Assembly: GCA_030148425.1 (NCBI GenBank) | Contig: JASBTM010000017.1 | Coordinates: 124,001 to 188,000, forward strand | DNA from: Hyphomicrobium sp. | Lineage (GTDB): Bacteria > Pseudomonadota > Alphaproteobacteria > Rhizobiales > Hyphomicrobiaceae | Direction of reading: 5' to 3' | DNA length: 64,000 nt | Shown here: piece by piece, positions 44,977-54,356 of the stretch | Position numbering within the stretch: the first letter of the stretch is position 1 | How the letters are laid out: every line of letters begins with the position of its first letter | Notes under the pieces: model-generated | What the model saw: the letters and a program-made list of their open reading frames with translations, nothing else | What the model was told of the DNA's origin: nothing | Databases searched by the model: none | Program-made: the position numbers and the translations under genes

Positions 44977-46376
44977 CAGGCAGATGAATAGCAGAACGAG
45001 TCGGTCGAGCAGTCGCCGCCCTCGAGCCTGATCTGATGCGTGCGGTAACCTTCCGGGATCTCAACTTCGAAGTTTTTGTCGATCTCAATTCCGCCCGATG
45101 GGTTGACGTTGACCAACGCGACAGTCCCCGGCACGCCGTCCGGATAGAACTGATCGTCCCATGTCGAATAGAGAGAATTGGTGACGTAGACGCGTTTGCC
45201 ATCGCGGCTAATCTCCAGCATCTGTGGGCCGCCGGCAAAGGTGGCCCCGCTCCGATGTGGGCTTTTTCGAACGATGCCACCAGCGTGGATCGAGCCTGTT
45301 AGCTTTGGTTTGCGCGGATCGGTGACGTCGTACTGTCTCAATTCTCCGGTGCCCCAGCAGGCAACATAGAGAAATTTGTCGTCGAGCGAGAGGTCGATGT
45401 CCGTCACCAGCGGCGGCACCGCCCCGAAACCTTTGAGAAGCGGCGGAAGCATATCGGGGTCGGCCTTTTCCGGCGGGATGGTTGCGGTTTTCTCGATGCG
45501 GAATTTTTCGCCTTCGCGCCACCATGTCCAGATCGAGCCTTCGAGATTGGTCGTATCAACGACGACGCCGAGAAAGCCGTATTCGCGTGCTGGATCGTGC
45601 GCGGGGCGGATTTCGAGAGCCATCTGATGGTGGGCGCCGAGATCGATCGTTTGCACGTTGCGGCGTCCGGCGAGATCCCAAAAGTGGACGCGGTGGCCAT
45701 ACTTGTTGGCGAGCAGATCTTCAGGAACGATGCCGTTTTCGAACTGTGGCGGCAATCCCCACTCGCTGCTCACCATGTAATTGCGCGGCAGGTTCCACCA
45801 AAAATCGTAGTGCAAGGTTTGCGGTCCGCGGTCGATTTCCCAACGACCGAGAACGTCGAACGTTTCGCAATCGATGATGAAGATGCCAGGCGGCCCGTCC
45901 GTACCGTTGGGCCCGGAGCCGCCAAGCGTACTTACGTAAATGCCGTCGGGGCCGCAATGAACTGTGTGCGGACGCGAATAACCTGTCTTATGGAAGACTT
46001 CCTCGGGTTCAATGATCTTGTGAATCTTGGCTTGGGTTGGATGCGGCTTCGTATCGATGATGTAGAGCCGGGACGATCGAAGTCCCGGAATTATGAGAAA
46101 TCGCCGTTCGACGAAAGCGTGACCAGTCAGTGGTGACAACGCCGACGAGCATGCATTCCAGCCGAAATGGTGAAACTCGTCGCCTTTGTTCGGCATCGTG
46201 ATGGTGTGGAAGATCTTTCCATAATCGCTGGAAGCTGGATCGACGTCGATGACGGCGAGCGCATCTGGCTTCGAGAAATCGCTGCTCAGCAGCAACGAAT
46301 ACGCGAACTTTTCGGGAGGCGCTTCGATCGCGAGCTTTGGCGAGGCGTGAAACGTCGGATCTGGCCGCTGGATCAT
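44976..46376 (-). CDS. mtoX: Selenium-binding protein/methanethiol oxidase homologue (SBP56)
   Basis: This 466-residue protein is a full-length SBP56 family member. Conserved patches are visible: HHFGWNACSSAL (His pair near residue 70), RPHTVHCGPDGIYVSTLGG, RGPQTLHYDFWWNLPRN, GAHHQMALEIRPAHDP and THQIRLEGGDCSTDSFC at the end. In the bacterial enzyme MtoX, which oxidises methanethiol to sulfide, formaldehyde and hydrogen peroxide, histidines in these patches bind copper. No signal peptide is visible, so this copy appears cytoplasmic, while the characterised Hyphomicrobium MtoX is, as I recall, exported. It lies 49 bases after the ABC ATPase gene and just ahead of a membrane-protein gene. A methanethiol oxidase is the best reading, not proven. 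Confidence 0.88.
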   Translation of the reverse strand: MIQRPDPTFHASPKLAIEAPPEKFAYSLLLSSDFSKPDALAVIDVDPASSDYGKIFHTITMPNKGDEFHHFGWNACSSALSPLTGHAFVERRFLIIPGLRSSRLYIIDTKPHPTQAKIHKIIEPEEVFHKTGYSRPHTVHCGPDGIYVSTLGGSGPNGTDGPPGIFIIDCETFDVLGRWEIDRGPQTLHYDFWWNLPRNYMVSSEWGLPPQFENGIVPEDLLANKYGHRVHFWDLAGRRNVQTIDLGAHHQMALEIRPAHDPAREYGFLGVVVDTTNLEGSIWTWWREGEKFRIEKTATIPPEKADPDMLPPLLKGFGAVPPLVTDIDLSLDDKFLYVACWGTGELRQYDVTDPRKPKLTGSIHAGGIVRKSPHRSGATFAGGPQMLEISRDGKRVYVTNSLYSTWDDQFYPDGVPGTVALVNVNPSGGIEIDKNFEVEIPEGYRTHQIRLEGGDCSTDSFCYSSA

Positions 46377-46425
46377 GACTTCTGCTCCTGGAGAATTTTG
46401 TTATCGATTTTAAAATACCAGCTTC

Positions 46426-47199
46426 TCAGCGGTGCTTTCTGCGTCTGTGCCGCGGTGAGCGTCCGGTCCTTGTTTCCGCGAAGGGGGTCACGACGGATCC
46501 CTTTTCACCGACTATCTCGTCGGCAACGATTGTGCCTCCGCCACCTTTAGCAAAACCGAAAGTCACAAGCCGCGTCGCAAGCGCGCGTGCCTCCTGAAGA
46601 TCGTGAGTCACCATAATGATGGTCGCTTGACTTTCGCGCCAAAGCTTCAGGACGACGCGATGCAGTTGCGCCCGCGTATCAGGATCGAGAGCCCCAAACG
46701 GCTCGTCGAGCAATAACACCTTGGGCCTTACGATCATGGCTTGGGCTATTGCCAGACGCTGACGCATCCCGCCGGAGAGTTGGGACGGATATTTTTCGAC
46801 TGAGCTCTCAAGTCCTACGTCAGCTAGTGCTCGCCGAGCCGCACTTATGAGCGGCTGCCGGCGCCGGCCGAAGAGCCGTCCGAAAACACGCGCCTTCTTG
46901 AATTCTAAGCCGACGAGGACATTTTGCAGGGCCGTCTTATGCGGAAACACCGAATAGTCCTGGAAAACAACGCCGCGGTCTGGCGCCGGAAACCTCGGAA
47001 TGGGCGTTCCGTCGATCGCGATCTCTCCCTGGCTCGGCCGTAATTGACTCAAGAGCAGGCGAATAAACGTCGTCTTGCCACTGCCGGAGGGGCCGGTGAT
47101 GACACAGAACTCTCCGCTTGCGACTTCGAGATTCACGTTTCGCAGAAGAGGATGGCCGTCGATCGTGACGTCGAGATTTCGTACCGAAAACCGGCTCAT
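46426..47199 (-). CDS. ABC transporter ATPase, SsuB/TauB type
   Basis: This 257-residue protein has Walker A GPSGSGKTT (residues 36-44), signature LSGGMRQRLAIAQAM, Walker B KVLLLDEPFGALD and the H-loop MVTHD. It is the nucleotide-binding subunit of the NitT/TauT family of importers, which carry nitrate, taurine, alkanesulfonates and aromatic or thiamine-precursor compounds. The start is directly adjacent to the permease stop. Together with permease and binding protein it forms one importer, probably for a sulfur compound given the flanking oxidases. Confidence 0.95.
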   Translation of the reverse strand: MSRFSVRNLDVTIDGHPLLRNVNLEVASGEFCVITGPSGSGKTTFIRLLLSQLRPSQGEIAIDGTPIPRFPAPDRGVVFQDYSVFPHKTALQNVLVGLEFKKARVFGRLFGRRRQPLISAARRALADVGLESSVEKYPSQLSGGMRQRLAIAQAMIVRPKVLLLDEPFGALDPDTRAQLHRVVLKLWRESQATIIMVTHDLQEARALATRLVTFGFAKGGGGTIVADEIVGEKGSVVTPFAETRTGRSPRHRRRKHR

Positions 47200-48018
47200 T
47201 TAGGTCGATCCTGTCCTTGTCCAGGGCGTGAGCCGTCGCGCGCCCCAACGCAGGGCGAGATCGAATGTGAAGGCGAGTAATCCGATCCAGACGACGTAAG
47301 GAATGATGACATCCATCGCCATGTAGCGTCGAACCAGAAAGATGCGGTAGCCAAGACCGCTCTGCGCCGCGATCGCTTCGCCCGACAGCAAGAAAAGCCA
47401 CGCCGGTCCGAGACTCAAACGTATGCTGTCGAGAAGCCGAGGCAAGATTTGGGGAAGCACGATGTCCAGCACGATCAGCCATGTCGAGCCGTAAAGCGTC
47501 TGTGCCTTGATCAGCATCTCGTGCGGTATTTCTTGCGTGCGAGATGCAATGTCGCGCGCGATGAATGGCGCAATGCCGACCACGATCAGAATGATCTTGG
47601 AGAGGTCTCCCAAGCCGAAAGCGATGAACAAGATTGGCAGAAGCGTGATCGGCGGAATAATCGACAAGACAGCGACGAATGGAGATAGCGTGGCTCGAAC
47701 GAGAGGGATGAGGCCTATCGCGATGCCCAGCCACAGGCCGAAGAAGGCGGCGATTCCAACGCCGATGCCAAGGCGTTCGAGGCTTGCAAGCGTATCAGCC
47801 AGGAAAATAACGTGGCCGGAGATGGGATCGGGTTCAAATCCCACACGAATGAGCCCGGCAAACATCGCCTCCAGAGACGGCAGAAGGTTGTCGCGCGCGT
47901 TCACAAGCAGTCGCTCCGCGGAAGCGAAGGCATAGACCGCCGCGGTGGCGAGAAAGGGGACCGTCCCGAGGGCGAGCGCAATGCCCCGGGACGGCGTCAT
48001 ATTCAGAAGACGAGCCAT
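47200..48018 (-). CDS. ABC transporter permease, SsuC/TauC type
   Basis: This 272-residue protein has about six TM helices and a BPD_transp_1 domain with the EAA-loop region IPHEMLIKAQTLYGSTWLIV then LDIVLPQILPRLLDSIRLSL, typical of the NitT/TauT group. It forms the membrane channel of the importer. The gene is adjacent to the ATPase gene (no spacer) and 12 bases after the binding-protein gene, so all are one transcript. Confidence 0.93.
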   Translation of the reverse strand: MARLLNMTPSRGIALALGTVPFLATAAVYAFASAERLLVNARDNLLPSLEAMFAGLIRVGFEPDPISGHVIFLADTLASLERLGIGVGIAAFFGLWLGIAIGLIPLVRATLSPFVAVLSIIPPITLLPILFIAFGLGDLSKIILIVVGIAPFIARDIASRTQEIPHEMLIKAQTLYGSTWLIVLDIVLPQILPRLLDSIRLSLGPAWLFLLSGEAIAAQSGLGYRIFLVRRYMAMDVIIPYVVWIGLLAFTFDLALRWGARRLTPWTRTGST

Positions 48019-48030
48019 TGTTTCCTGCGA

Positions 48031-49095
48031 CTAGAGCTTACCGGCCGCAGCGAGCGCGAGAACGGATCGATCGAAGCGAAGAAGCACGTTCTTTGGGTCG
48101 CCGACGACTTCGCCTCCGGGCAGCTCGATTCCGATCGCATTGGCGTCTTTGACGCCTTTGCCGAGAAGATTATAGCGGTAGGCGAAATCGCGGACGCGAA
48201 CGAGCGTTTCCTTGGTCTGCGGTCTCTCAGCAAACGCCAAGGCATCCTTGGGGCTCGAGAAAATGACGACCGACTTCAGCTGCTGCTCGTAACCCGCCGG
48301 ATCCGTGGCCGAAGCTGTCGCGAGGGCCTTTATCACGTTTGCACGCTCGGGCGACGCGCCATTGATGATCGATGTCGTCTCATACCACACGCCGAGGAGC
48401 GCTTTGGCGATATCGGGATTTTCCTTCAGCTTGCTTGTCCGGATGAGGACGGATTCGAAAATCTCGCCATCTATCTTCGATGAATCGAAAACGATGTGAG
48501 CATCACCGCTTTTTTGAATCTGCTCGACCTGCGGGTTCCATGCGACGATGGCTGATACGTCAGGGCTCTTATAGGCGGCAACGAAGTCGGCATCGGAGGT
48601 GTTCACGCGCTTGACGTCGTCGGGTTTCAGATTGGCAGACTCGAGCGCACGGTCAAGCAAGTAGTGGGACACAGAAAACTCTACGAGATTGACCGTCTGC
48701 CCCTTGAGGTCGGCAAGTTTATCCTTGCCCTTCAGAATGATCGCGTCGGCGCCGTTCGAATAGTCGATTGGAAAGATCGTTGTGTCGACGCCGTTGGCAA
48801 CGGGAATGGAGTAGACGTCCGCTATGCTGCCGAGAACGCCGTCTAGACCACCAGCCGAATACTGGTTGAGCGATTCAACGTAGTCATTGAGCTGAACCAG
48901 CTCGATGTTGACGTTATACTTGTCCGCCCATTTCTTTAGGATACCGCTCTGCTGCGCATATCCCCAAGGCATCCAAGGCGTAAAAACGACCCAACCGAGC
49001 TTGAACGTCGGCTTGTCGGCTGCAGAAGCCGGTAGAGCGCCGACCTGCAGAATGGTTGCAAAGGCCAGCAACGTGGCCATCAGTCTGAGTTTCAT
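48031..49095 (-). CDS. ABC transporter periplasmic binding protein, SsuA/TauA-like
   Basis: This 354-residue protein has a Sec signal peptide ending near ASAAD and a type-II periplasmic binding fold: FKLGWVVFTPWMPWGYAQQS, LNQYSAGGLDGVLGSIADVY, VNLVEFSVSHYLLDRALESA and VSAIVAWNPQVEQIQKSG. These resemble NMT1/SsuA-type binding proteins for alkanesulfonates, taurine or thiamine precursors. The residues that set the ligand are not readable from sequence alone. It lies 44 bases after the monooxygenase gene. In this context a small organosulfur compound, such as a sulfone or sulfonate, is the most likely ligand. Confidence 0.92.
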   Translation of the reverse strand: MKLRLMATLLAFATILQVGALPASAADKPTFKLGWVVFTPWMPWGYAQQSGILKKWADKYNVNIELVQLNDYVESLNQYSAGGLDGVLGSIADVYSIPVANGVDTTIFPIDYSNGADAIILKGKDKLADLKGQTVNLVEFSVSHYLLDRALESANLKPDDVKRVNTSDADFVAAYKSPDVSAIVAWNPQVEQIQKSGDAHIVFDSSKIDGEIFESVLIRTSKLKENPDIAKALLGVWYETTSIINGASPERANVIKALATASATDPAGYEQQLKSVVIFSSPKDALAFAERPQTKETLVRVRDFAYRYNLLGKGVKDANAIGIELPGGEVVGDPKNVLLRFDRSVLALAAAGKL

Positions 49096-49139
49096 GGGGG
49101 GCTCCTTTCGAGAGTCACGTGCGATTAAAAACTTAAACG

Positions 49140-50456
49140 TCAGAAGGCGCGGAGATTCTCGCGCAGTGTCTTGTGGCTATAGCTCTCCCGCACCAGGCCT
49201 TTGCGCTGGAGAGCGGGCACGAGACCGTCGGTGACTTCGGCTATGTGTCGGCGATTGGTCGAAAGGCTCGGCGTCGTGATCAGGAAGCCATCGCCACCTA
49301 CTTGTTCCATTGCTTCGCCCATCTGGTCGGCGACTTGATCTGGCGTCCCGACAAGTTCAATCGATGCGCAGATCCCGCCTGACGCTTCGACCACGAGTTG
49401 GCGCAAGGTCTTGCCGCTGCCCCACTGCTGGAACATATCGAGCGAGCCCTGTTCGCCGTTGGTGATGAGGCGATCTGGCAGCGGCTTCTCGAGATCGAAT
49501 TTCTTAAAGTCAATGTCGGTTATCGCTGAGATCAGCGCCAAGTTCTGTTCGATGAAATATGGCGCATCGGTAATCCGCTGATGGCGGTCGCGTGCTTCTC
49601 GCTCAGTTTCTCCAAGCACCGGTGTCACAAGGAACATCACCTTGATGTCATCGGGGTTGCGTCCGTGCTTCTTGGCGCGGGTGCGTATGTCGTTGCGGTA
49701 TTCCTTCATCCCCGCGACGCCGCCGCTGACTGCGATGATCGCATCAGCATACCTTGCCGCGAAGTCGCGGCCGGTCGGCGAGCCACCCGCTTGAAGAAGC
49801 GTTGGGCGTCCTTGCGGCGAGCGCGCGGTGTTCAGAGGACCGCGTGATTTGAAATATTTTCCTTCGAAGTCGATCGTGTGGACCTTCTTAAAGTCGGCGT
49901 AGGTTCCAGAAGCACGGTCGCGGATGATGGCGCCGTCTTCCCATGAATCGAAGAGCCTGAAGGCGAGGTCCATGTACTCGTGGGCTCTCTCGTAGCGCTG
50001 CTCGCGCGGCGGCAATCGTTCCAAGCCAAAGTTCTGTGCCGCCGAATTCTCCGCGCTGGTGACGACATTCCAGCCGAAGCGCCCGCCAACTAAGTGGTCG
50101 ATCGTTGACGACAGCCTCGCGAGAAGGAACGGTGGATAGCCGAGGGTCGACATCGTGGCGACAACGCCAAGATTTTTCGTCGCGGCGCCGAGCAGCGTTG
50201 CGAGCGGAACTGGATCGTGCTTCGGCGCCATACCGAGGGCATGCTTGAGGTAAGTTTCGAAACTTCCGCCATATGCTTCCGGAATAGCAAGCTTGTCCTC
50301 GAGCATGATGAAATCGAAACCGGCGCGATCAAGTGCTTGCGCCATTTCGATATGAAACTTTCCGTCCCAGGAATTTCCGCCGTTTGAAAACGGCTCGTTC
50401 CACTCGTCGGTGGTGAAATTGGTGAACCAGCCCAAGTGAAATTTCTTCGCGGCCAC
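49140..50456 (-). CDS. FMNH2-dependent monooxygenase, NtaA/SnaA/DmoA type
   Basis: This 438-residue protein is a full-length flavin-dependent monooxygenase of the NtaA/SnaA/DszA/SoxA subgroup. Typical patches are GWFTNFTTDEWNEPFSNGG, FDFIMLEDKLAIPEAYGG, HLVGGRFGWNVVTSAEN, SPQGRPTLLQAGGSPTGRDF and EASGGICASIELVGTPDQVA. Members use FMNH2 supplied by a separate reductase to attack C-S or C-N bonds, for example in nitrilotriacetate, dibenzothiophene sulfone or dimethyl sulfide (DmoA). With a methanethiol-oxidase gene in the same operon, a C-S-cleaving role on a methylated sulfur compound is plausible. No FMN reductase gene is present, so that partner must be encoded elsewhere. Confidence 0.93.
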   Translation of the reverse strand: MAAKKFHLGWFTNFTTDEWNEPFSNGGNSWDGKFHIEMAQALDRAGFDFIMLEDKLAIPEAYGGSFETYLKHALGMAPKHDPVPLATLLGAATKNLGVVATMSTLGYPPFLLARLSSTIDHLVGGRFGWNVVTSAENSAAQNFGLERLPPREQRYERAHEYMDLAFRLFDSWEDGAIIRDRASGTYADFKKVHTIDFEGKYFKSRGPLNTARSPQGRPTLLQAGGSPTGRDFAARYADAIIAVSGGVAGMKEYRNDIRTRAKKHGRNPDDIKVMFLVTPVLGETEREARDRHQRITDAPYFIEQNLALISAITDIDFKKFDLEKPLPDRLITNGEQGSLDMFQQWGSGKTLRQLVVEASGGICASIELVGTPDQVADQMGEAMEQVGGDGFLITTPSLSTNRRHIAEVTDGLVPALQRKGLVRESYSHKTLRENLRAF

Positions 50457-50481
50457 TTCTCTTTGTCCTCTTGAGATTGCT

Positions 50482-51921
50482 TTAGTGTGTTATCTCAGCG
50501 CCAGCTCGAGATTTGTTGAAGGCATCAGCGATCAGAGTCTTCGATTTCGCTTCACTCGCGGCGGCCTCGTCTAAAGCGCGCGAGAGCCGCAGCACTTCCG
50601 CCATCTTTGACCAGTTGTGCGGATTGCCTGCATTGTCGTGCACACGTTCGGACGCGAGCGCTTTTGAGAGCGATGTGTGTCCACTGCGGACCGCTGCCTC
50701 GATGAGCGTGCGATCAATCGCGTCCCTCTGAGCTTCCGAGCCACCGAATTCGATGGCGCGCTCTCGGACCGCGTAAAGCTCATCTACGGCGTCGCCGTAT
50801 TTCCCTTCGCCAAACGCGAGCAATCCTCTTGTAAGGGGCAGGCCGACGCGTAGCGTATTGGAATAGTTGTTCGAGGATCTCTTTCCGCGATTTACATATC
50901 TTTCGAGCCGGTTCACGAGGCCGCGCGCATCTTCGAGACGGCCAGCTCCGATGTAAGCCATGATCGCATGGACATCGTTGAATACATAAAATGACTCTTC
51001 CGGGATGAGCGTGTCCCAGGCGGAAGCGAGCTTCTGGAATCGGTGCCCAACGTCCACCGCTTGTAGATGGAGCCGCCACAGCAAGGACGAGGCGTCGAGC
51101 AGGACAAGGGCTAATCTTGGCGACGACTCGTTGAAGATCGCCCGATCGTAGATATCGAGCGCCTCAGAGTGACGGTAAATGTCAGAGTTGAACAAAGCCT
51201 CGTGCCATGAATTGTGAGCGCTGAAGAGATTGTTTTCCGCCCAATCGCGACGGCGATCGCCCATGAAGCGAAGGCCTTCTCCGATATCGCCTCGCATCTC
51301 GTAGCTGTGTGTCACTGCATGAATGGCCCAGACATCGTCGGGCCGGGCGCTAAGTGCGATGAACCCGTGCTGCGCGGCTCGCTCGTACTCGCCATTCTCC
51401 TCTAATCCAAAGGCGAAGCAGCCCTGCACGATGCCGTAATGGATGTCAGAAGGGCTCCAGGCGCTGAGCTGGCGAGCTACACGGTCACGCAGTGCTCTTT
51501 TATTGCCCGTGAAGAAATCAAGCTCGTGCCCAATTCTGAGCGCGAGAATGTCTCGCGGCTCGTCAATTCCAAGGCGATCAAGGATACGAGCGGCTTGGCG
51601 CAGATCTCCTTCGATCCAGGCTTCGATCGCGAGCGCGTGCTGCAGCTCTCGATCGGATAGCTTGGCAAAATCAACACGAGTTCGAGCTTTATCAAGCGTA
51701 CGCTGAGCGTGCTCGGCGAATCGTTTTTCCGTCATAAAGAGATCGAGGTAGGCGCGCGCAAAATATGGCAGCGCAAATCCAGGCTCTTCAAGAATCGCCT
51801 TATCGAACGTCTCTAAAACCGAACTTTTGAAGTAGACGAGTTCGTCGAGGCCTGCACGAAAGAGTTCTGCGCCGCGATTTCCCGCTCCTGTTAGCGCCAG
51901 TCCCTGCTGATCTGTCTGCAT
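50482..51921 (-). CDS. TTC38-like tetratricopeptide-repeat protein
   Basis: This 479-residue protein belongs to the family of tetratricopeptide protein 38: LAIEAWIEGDLRQAARILDR, then HYGIVQGCFAFGLEENGEYE, VWAIHAVTHSYEMRGDIGEG and NLFSAHNSWHEALFNSD are characteristic. It is almost all helical repeats, without a signal peptide, so cytoplasmic. The molecular function of the family is not known; a scaffold or enzyme is possible, since conserved His residues (WAIHAVTHSYEM, SAHNSWHEAL) are unusual for a plain TPR protein. It is the first gene of the organosulfur operon, 25 bases before the monooxygenase. Confidence 0.85.
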   Translation of the reverse strand: MQTDQQGLALTGAGNRGAELFRAGLDELVYFKSSVLETFDKAILEEPGFALPYFARAYLDLFMTEKRFAEHAQRTLDKARTRVDFAKLSDRELQHALAIEAWIEGDLRQAARILDRLGIDEPRDILALRIGHELDFFTGNKRALRDRVARQLSAWSPSDIHYGIVQGCFAFGLEENGEYERAAQHGFIALSARPDDVWAIHAVTHSYEMRGDIGEGLRFMGDRRRDWAENNLFSAHNSWHEALFNSDIYRHSEALDIYDRAIFNESSPRLALVLLDASSLLWRLHLQAVDVGHRFQKLASAWDTLIPEESFYVFNDVHAIMAYIGAGRLEDARGLVNRLERYVNRGKRSSNNYSNTLRVGLPLTRGLLAFGEGKYGDAVDELYAVRERAIEFGGSEAQRDAIDRTLIEAAVRSGHTSLSKALASERVHDNAGNPHNWSKMAEVLRLSRALDEAAASEAKSKTLIADAFNKSRAGAEITH

Positions 51922-52866
51922 CGTTTAGCGGATCGATCTCTAGTTGAAATTGCATGCGTCAGGTGCCCCTGCGAAAGCACGCAGAGGGGCAACGGACGAC
52001 ACAGCACCCGATAAAAACCGGCACGTTGCGAACGTTGGTTCTGAGTTTGGCGATCCAGCTCAGTGCGGAAGCCTGGAAGCCCCAAAGCTAGTTGGGCATC
52101 CGTCTATTTTCACATCACCACGCTCAAAACACTGGCAAACGTTTATTCAGACGAAATTCAAGTGAGAAGAAAATAGAACTTCTAAGCTTAGAACTGAGCG
52201 TGAGAAGCGCGCCTTGTCGGTTACCCCACAGATGCCAAAAAATGTCCGGCCCCACATTGTTAGGAGTAGCCCAGCAGCGCTCCGTATCCTTCCGTTTGGG
52301 GTTCACCCGATCAAGTAGATCGTCACTGTCCGTTTCCAATCTGCTTGCGGACATCCTCATCTCAACACGTATCAATCTGAGAATCGCGTGTGTAGAGTCA
52401 GCTATCTCTGCTTTTCTACGTTGTTGTTCGTTGGCTTTTATACAAAAGTAGCCACTCACCTTGAGACGCTTCGGTGCGGGTTGCGCTCATTCCGCCGCGA
52501 ACTGGATATGGAGATCGCACGCTCCCGTCCCGCTACTAATCCAAAGCGGCCGCTTTCAGTTTGGCTAACGCATCGCCGTGAATTTGTCGTGTAGGTCACA
52601 TGTGGATCCCCGCGAATCACTTAGGCCACCGATAAGAAATTGAAAAAACCAGCCGGACTGATTTTCCGCGTTCACTCGTCGCCTACGGCCGACCGCGTCT
52701 CTGCGGGACGTTTCTCAAGAGGCCGATCAGTGTGGTATTAGACCTCTTGGTAGCGTCGGCATTTTTTGGGTGAGGGTGTCGAACTGCGGTGACGCGGCGT
52801 AATTCAAATAACTCCAAGGTGAGACCCAATGAGAATGTCGCACCGTCCTCGGGCCAAAAACCAACC
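51922..52866. other. Long intergenic region between divergent operons
   Basis: The region separates the organosulfur operon (minus) from the nucleotidyltransferase gene (plus). The part near 51922 presumably carries the operon promoter. Only short open frames occur, none with recognisable motifs, and I see no RNA gene. Decayed sequence is likely. Confidence 0.45.
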
Positions 52867-54000
52867 ATGACGAAATCGGTTCTTTCCACGCCTAGGCGCG
52901 AAACCCAATCGCTGCCCAATAATCAAATACCTCTTGAGCAGGGTGCCGAAGACCTTCGCGATCGCTATCGCTCGTCGCGCATCGCGTACCTATTGAATTT
53001 TCGAAGTCTGCTTCCAAACGAGCAAAGACGACGCATCGCCGCTTGGCTGATCTACGGCGCGGATCCCCAATCTCTACGATCCCCTCCGAGTTTTGATCTC
53101 ACGCCAATGCAGGTGAATATTCTTTTTTCTGAAGCTGAAGCGCACGGTGTCCTGCCTTCGGTTTTCTCGAAGACAAGAGCGCATCTTAGTCACCCGCAAT
53201 ATGAAGACGGCCTTCGACATGCGTCGGAAAGGCTTGTCTTGCTGCGCTCACATACGATGATGCTTCGCGCGTGCTGCGATACCCTCACCCGCCGAATGCA
53301 GGGATTGCCTTTCGTGACAGTGAAGGGCAGGTCATTTGCTACGACAATCTACCCCGATCCAGCGCTTAGGCCGTACACAGACGTTGATTTTCTTGCCGCG
53401 CCGGAAGCTCTGGCTGAAATCGAAGCAGTCCTCAAATCAGAAAATTTCGTCCTGGCCGCGCCAGAGGAAGACGGGTTGCGTCAGGAATGGAAATGGCAGC
53501 ACTCATCCAACCCTGCGTTGCTCGTAGAAGTGCACACGAACATGGTCCACGCGGAAAGTCTGAGATCCGCTGCATCCCTGCCGTATCGGGCCTTGGAACG
53601 CATCGGCGCGCAAAGCCCTGCCGCGATGCTCGGAGTCGCTGTGACGCACGGCGCGCTCCATCAGTTTGAGCGGCTCCGCTATCTCGTCGATATCATCCAA
53701 GCCGCACGGATGATGAAAACGGCGGAAGATGAAAAGGCTTTCGTGGATCTCGTTGAAATCTCGGGGATGAAACTTGGAGCGGTGACAGGACTGAAACTCG
53801 CGTACAAACTCTTTGGCGAGCCTCGATGCATGGAACTGGTTCACGCCGTCGGCAAAACCCGATACGCGCTGCTCGCGCACATCTTAATGCGCCCCTCGGT
53901 CGTTACGTCGTCCATGAACGAGGCACGAACGTATCACGCATGGAGGCGTCAGGGATTTCGCGAATTGTTGAAGAGGGATAAAGCGCTGCCGTCTTCGTAG
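52867..54000 (+). CDS. NTP_transf_5-family nucleotidyltransferase-like protein
   Basis: From ATG 52867 the protein has 377 residues; an upstream GTG at 52789 would add 26. The NTP_transf_5 core is VKGRSFATTIYPDPALRPYT followed by DVDFLAAPE (about residues 152-180), with the G-S and D-x-D metal-binding pattern. Further on are HSSNPALLVEVHTNMVHAES and VTHGALHQFERLRYLVDIIQ, typical of this group. Relatives occur with HPr-kinase-like and PqqD-like genes in lasso-peptide and polysaccharide loci, where they are thought to transfer a nucleotide or act as a kinase partner. It lies directly before the PqqD-like gene on the same strand. Confidence 0.85.
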   Translation: MTKSVLSTPRRETQSLPNNQIPLEQGAEDLRDRYRSSRIAYLLNFRSLLPNEQRRRIAAWLIYGADPQSLRSPPSFDLTPMQVNILFSEAEAHGVLPSVFSKTRAHLSHPQYEDGLRHASERLVLLRSHTMMLRACCDTLTRRMQGLPFVTVKGRSFATTIYPDPALRPYTDVDFLAAPEALAEIEAVLKSENFVLAAPEEDGLRQEWKWQHSSNPALLVEVHTNMVHAESLRSAASLPYRALERIGAQSPAAMLGVAVTHGALHQFERLRYLVDIIQAARMMKTAEDEKAFVDLVEISGMKLGAVTGLKLAYKLFGEPRCMELVHAVGKTRYALLAHILMRPSVVTSSMNEARTYHAWRRQGFRELLKRDKALPSS

Positions 54001-54071
54001 CCTTGACCGCCTCGCGCACCTTCAATACGAGTGGAAGCAGGCGGAAACAAGAATTGGCGGGCAGTGAATAC

Positions 54072-54356
54072 ATGGGTCCGAACTCAGTCCTTAAACAGGC
54101 GAACGGATTTTTTGCCGAGGACATGGAAGGTGAGACGCTTCTCTATCGTCTGGGGGCGCACAAGGCTATTCACCTCAATCAAAGCGCCGCAGTCATTTGG
54201 ACGCTTTGCGACGGAAACCGTACGGTCCAAAATATCGTCGATCTTCTTTTGAAAGAATATCCAGGATCTGAGCCCGATATCTCCAGCGACGTTCTTCGCG
54301 CCGTCGATGCCCTGGTAAAGGAAGGTGCGTTGCTTGAAGACGAGAGCGGGGCCTAG
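54072..54356 (+). CDS. PqqD-family peptide-carrier protein
   Basis: From ATG 54072 the protein has 94 residues; a TTG at 54003, two bases after the nucleotidyltransferase stop, would add 23. The PqqD fold is visible: EDMEGETLLYRLGAHKAIHL, NQSAAVIWTLCDGNRTVQNI and DVLRAVDALVKEGALLED. PqqD-like domains bind leader peptides of modified peptides and hand them to enzymes, and they also occur with HPr-kinase-like proteins. Its stop overlaps the stop of the convergent fusion gene by four bases. This supports one functional unit with the fusion protein and the Tat-signal peptides. Confidence 0.85.
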   Translation: MGPNSVLKQANGFFAEDMEGETLLYRLGAHKAIHLNQSAAVIWTLCDGNRTVQNIVDLLLKEYPGSEPDISSDVLRAVDALVKEGALLEDESGA

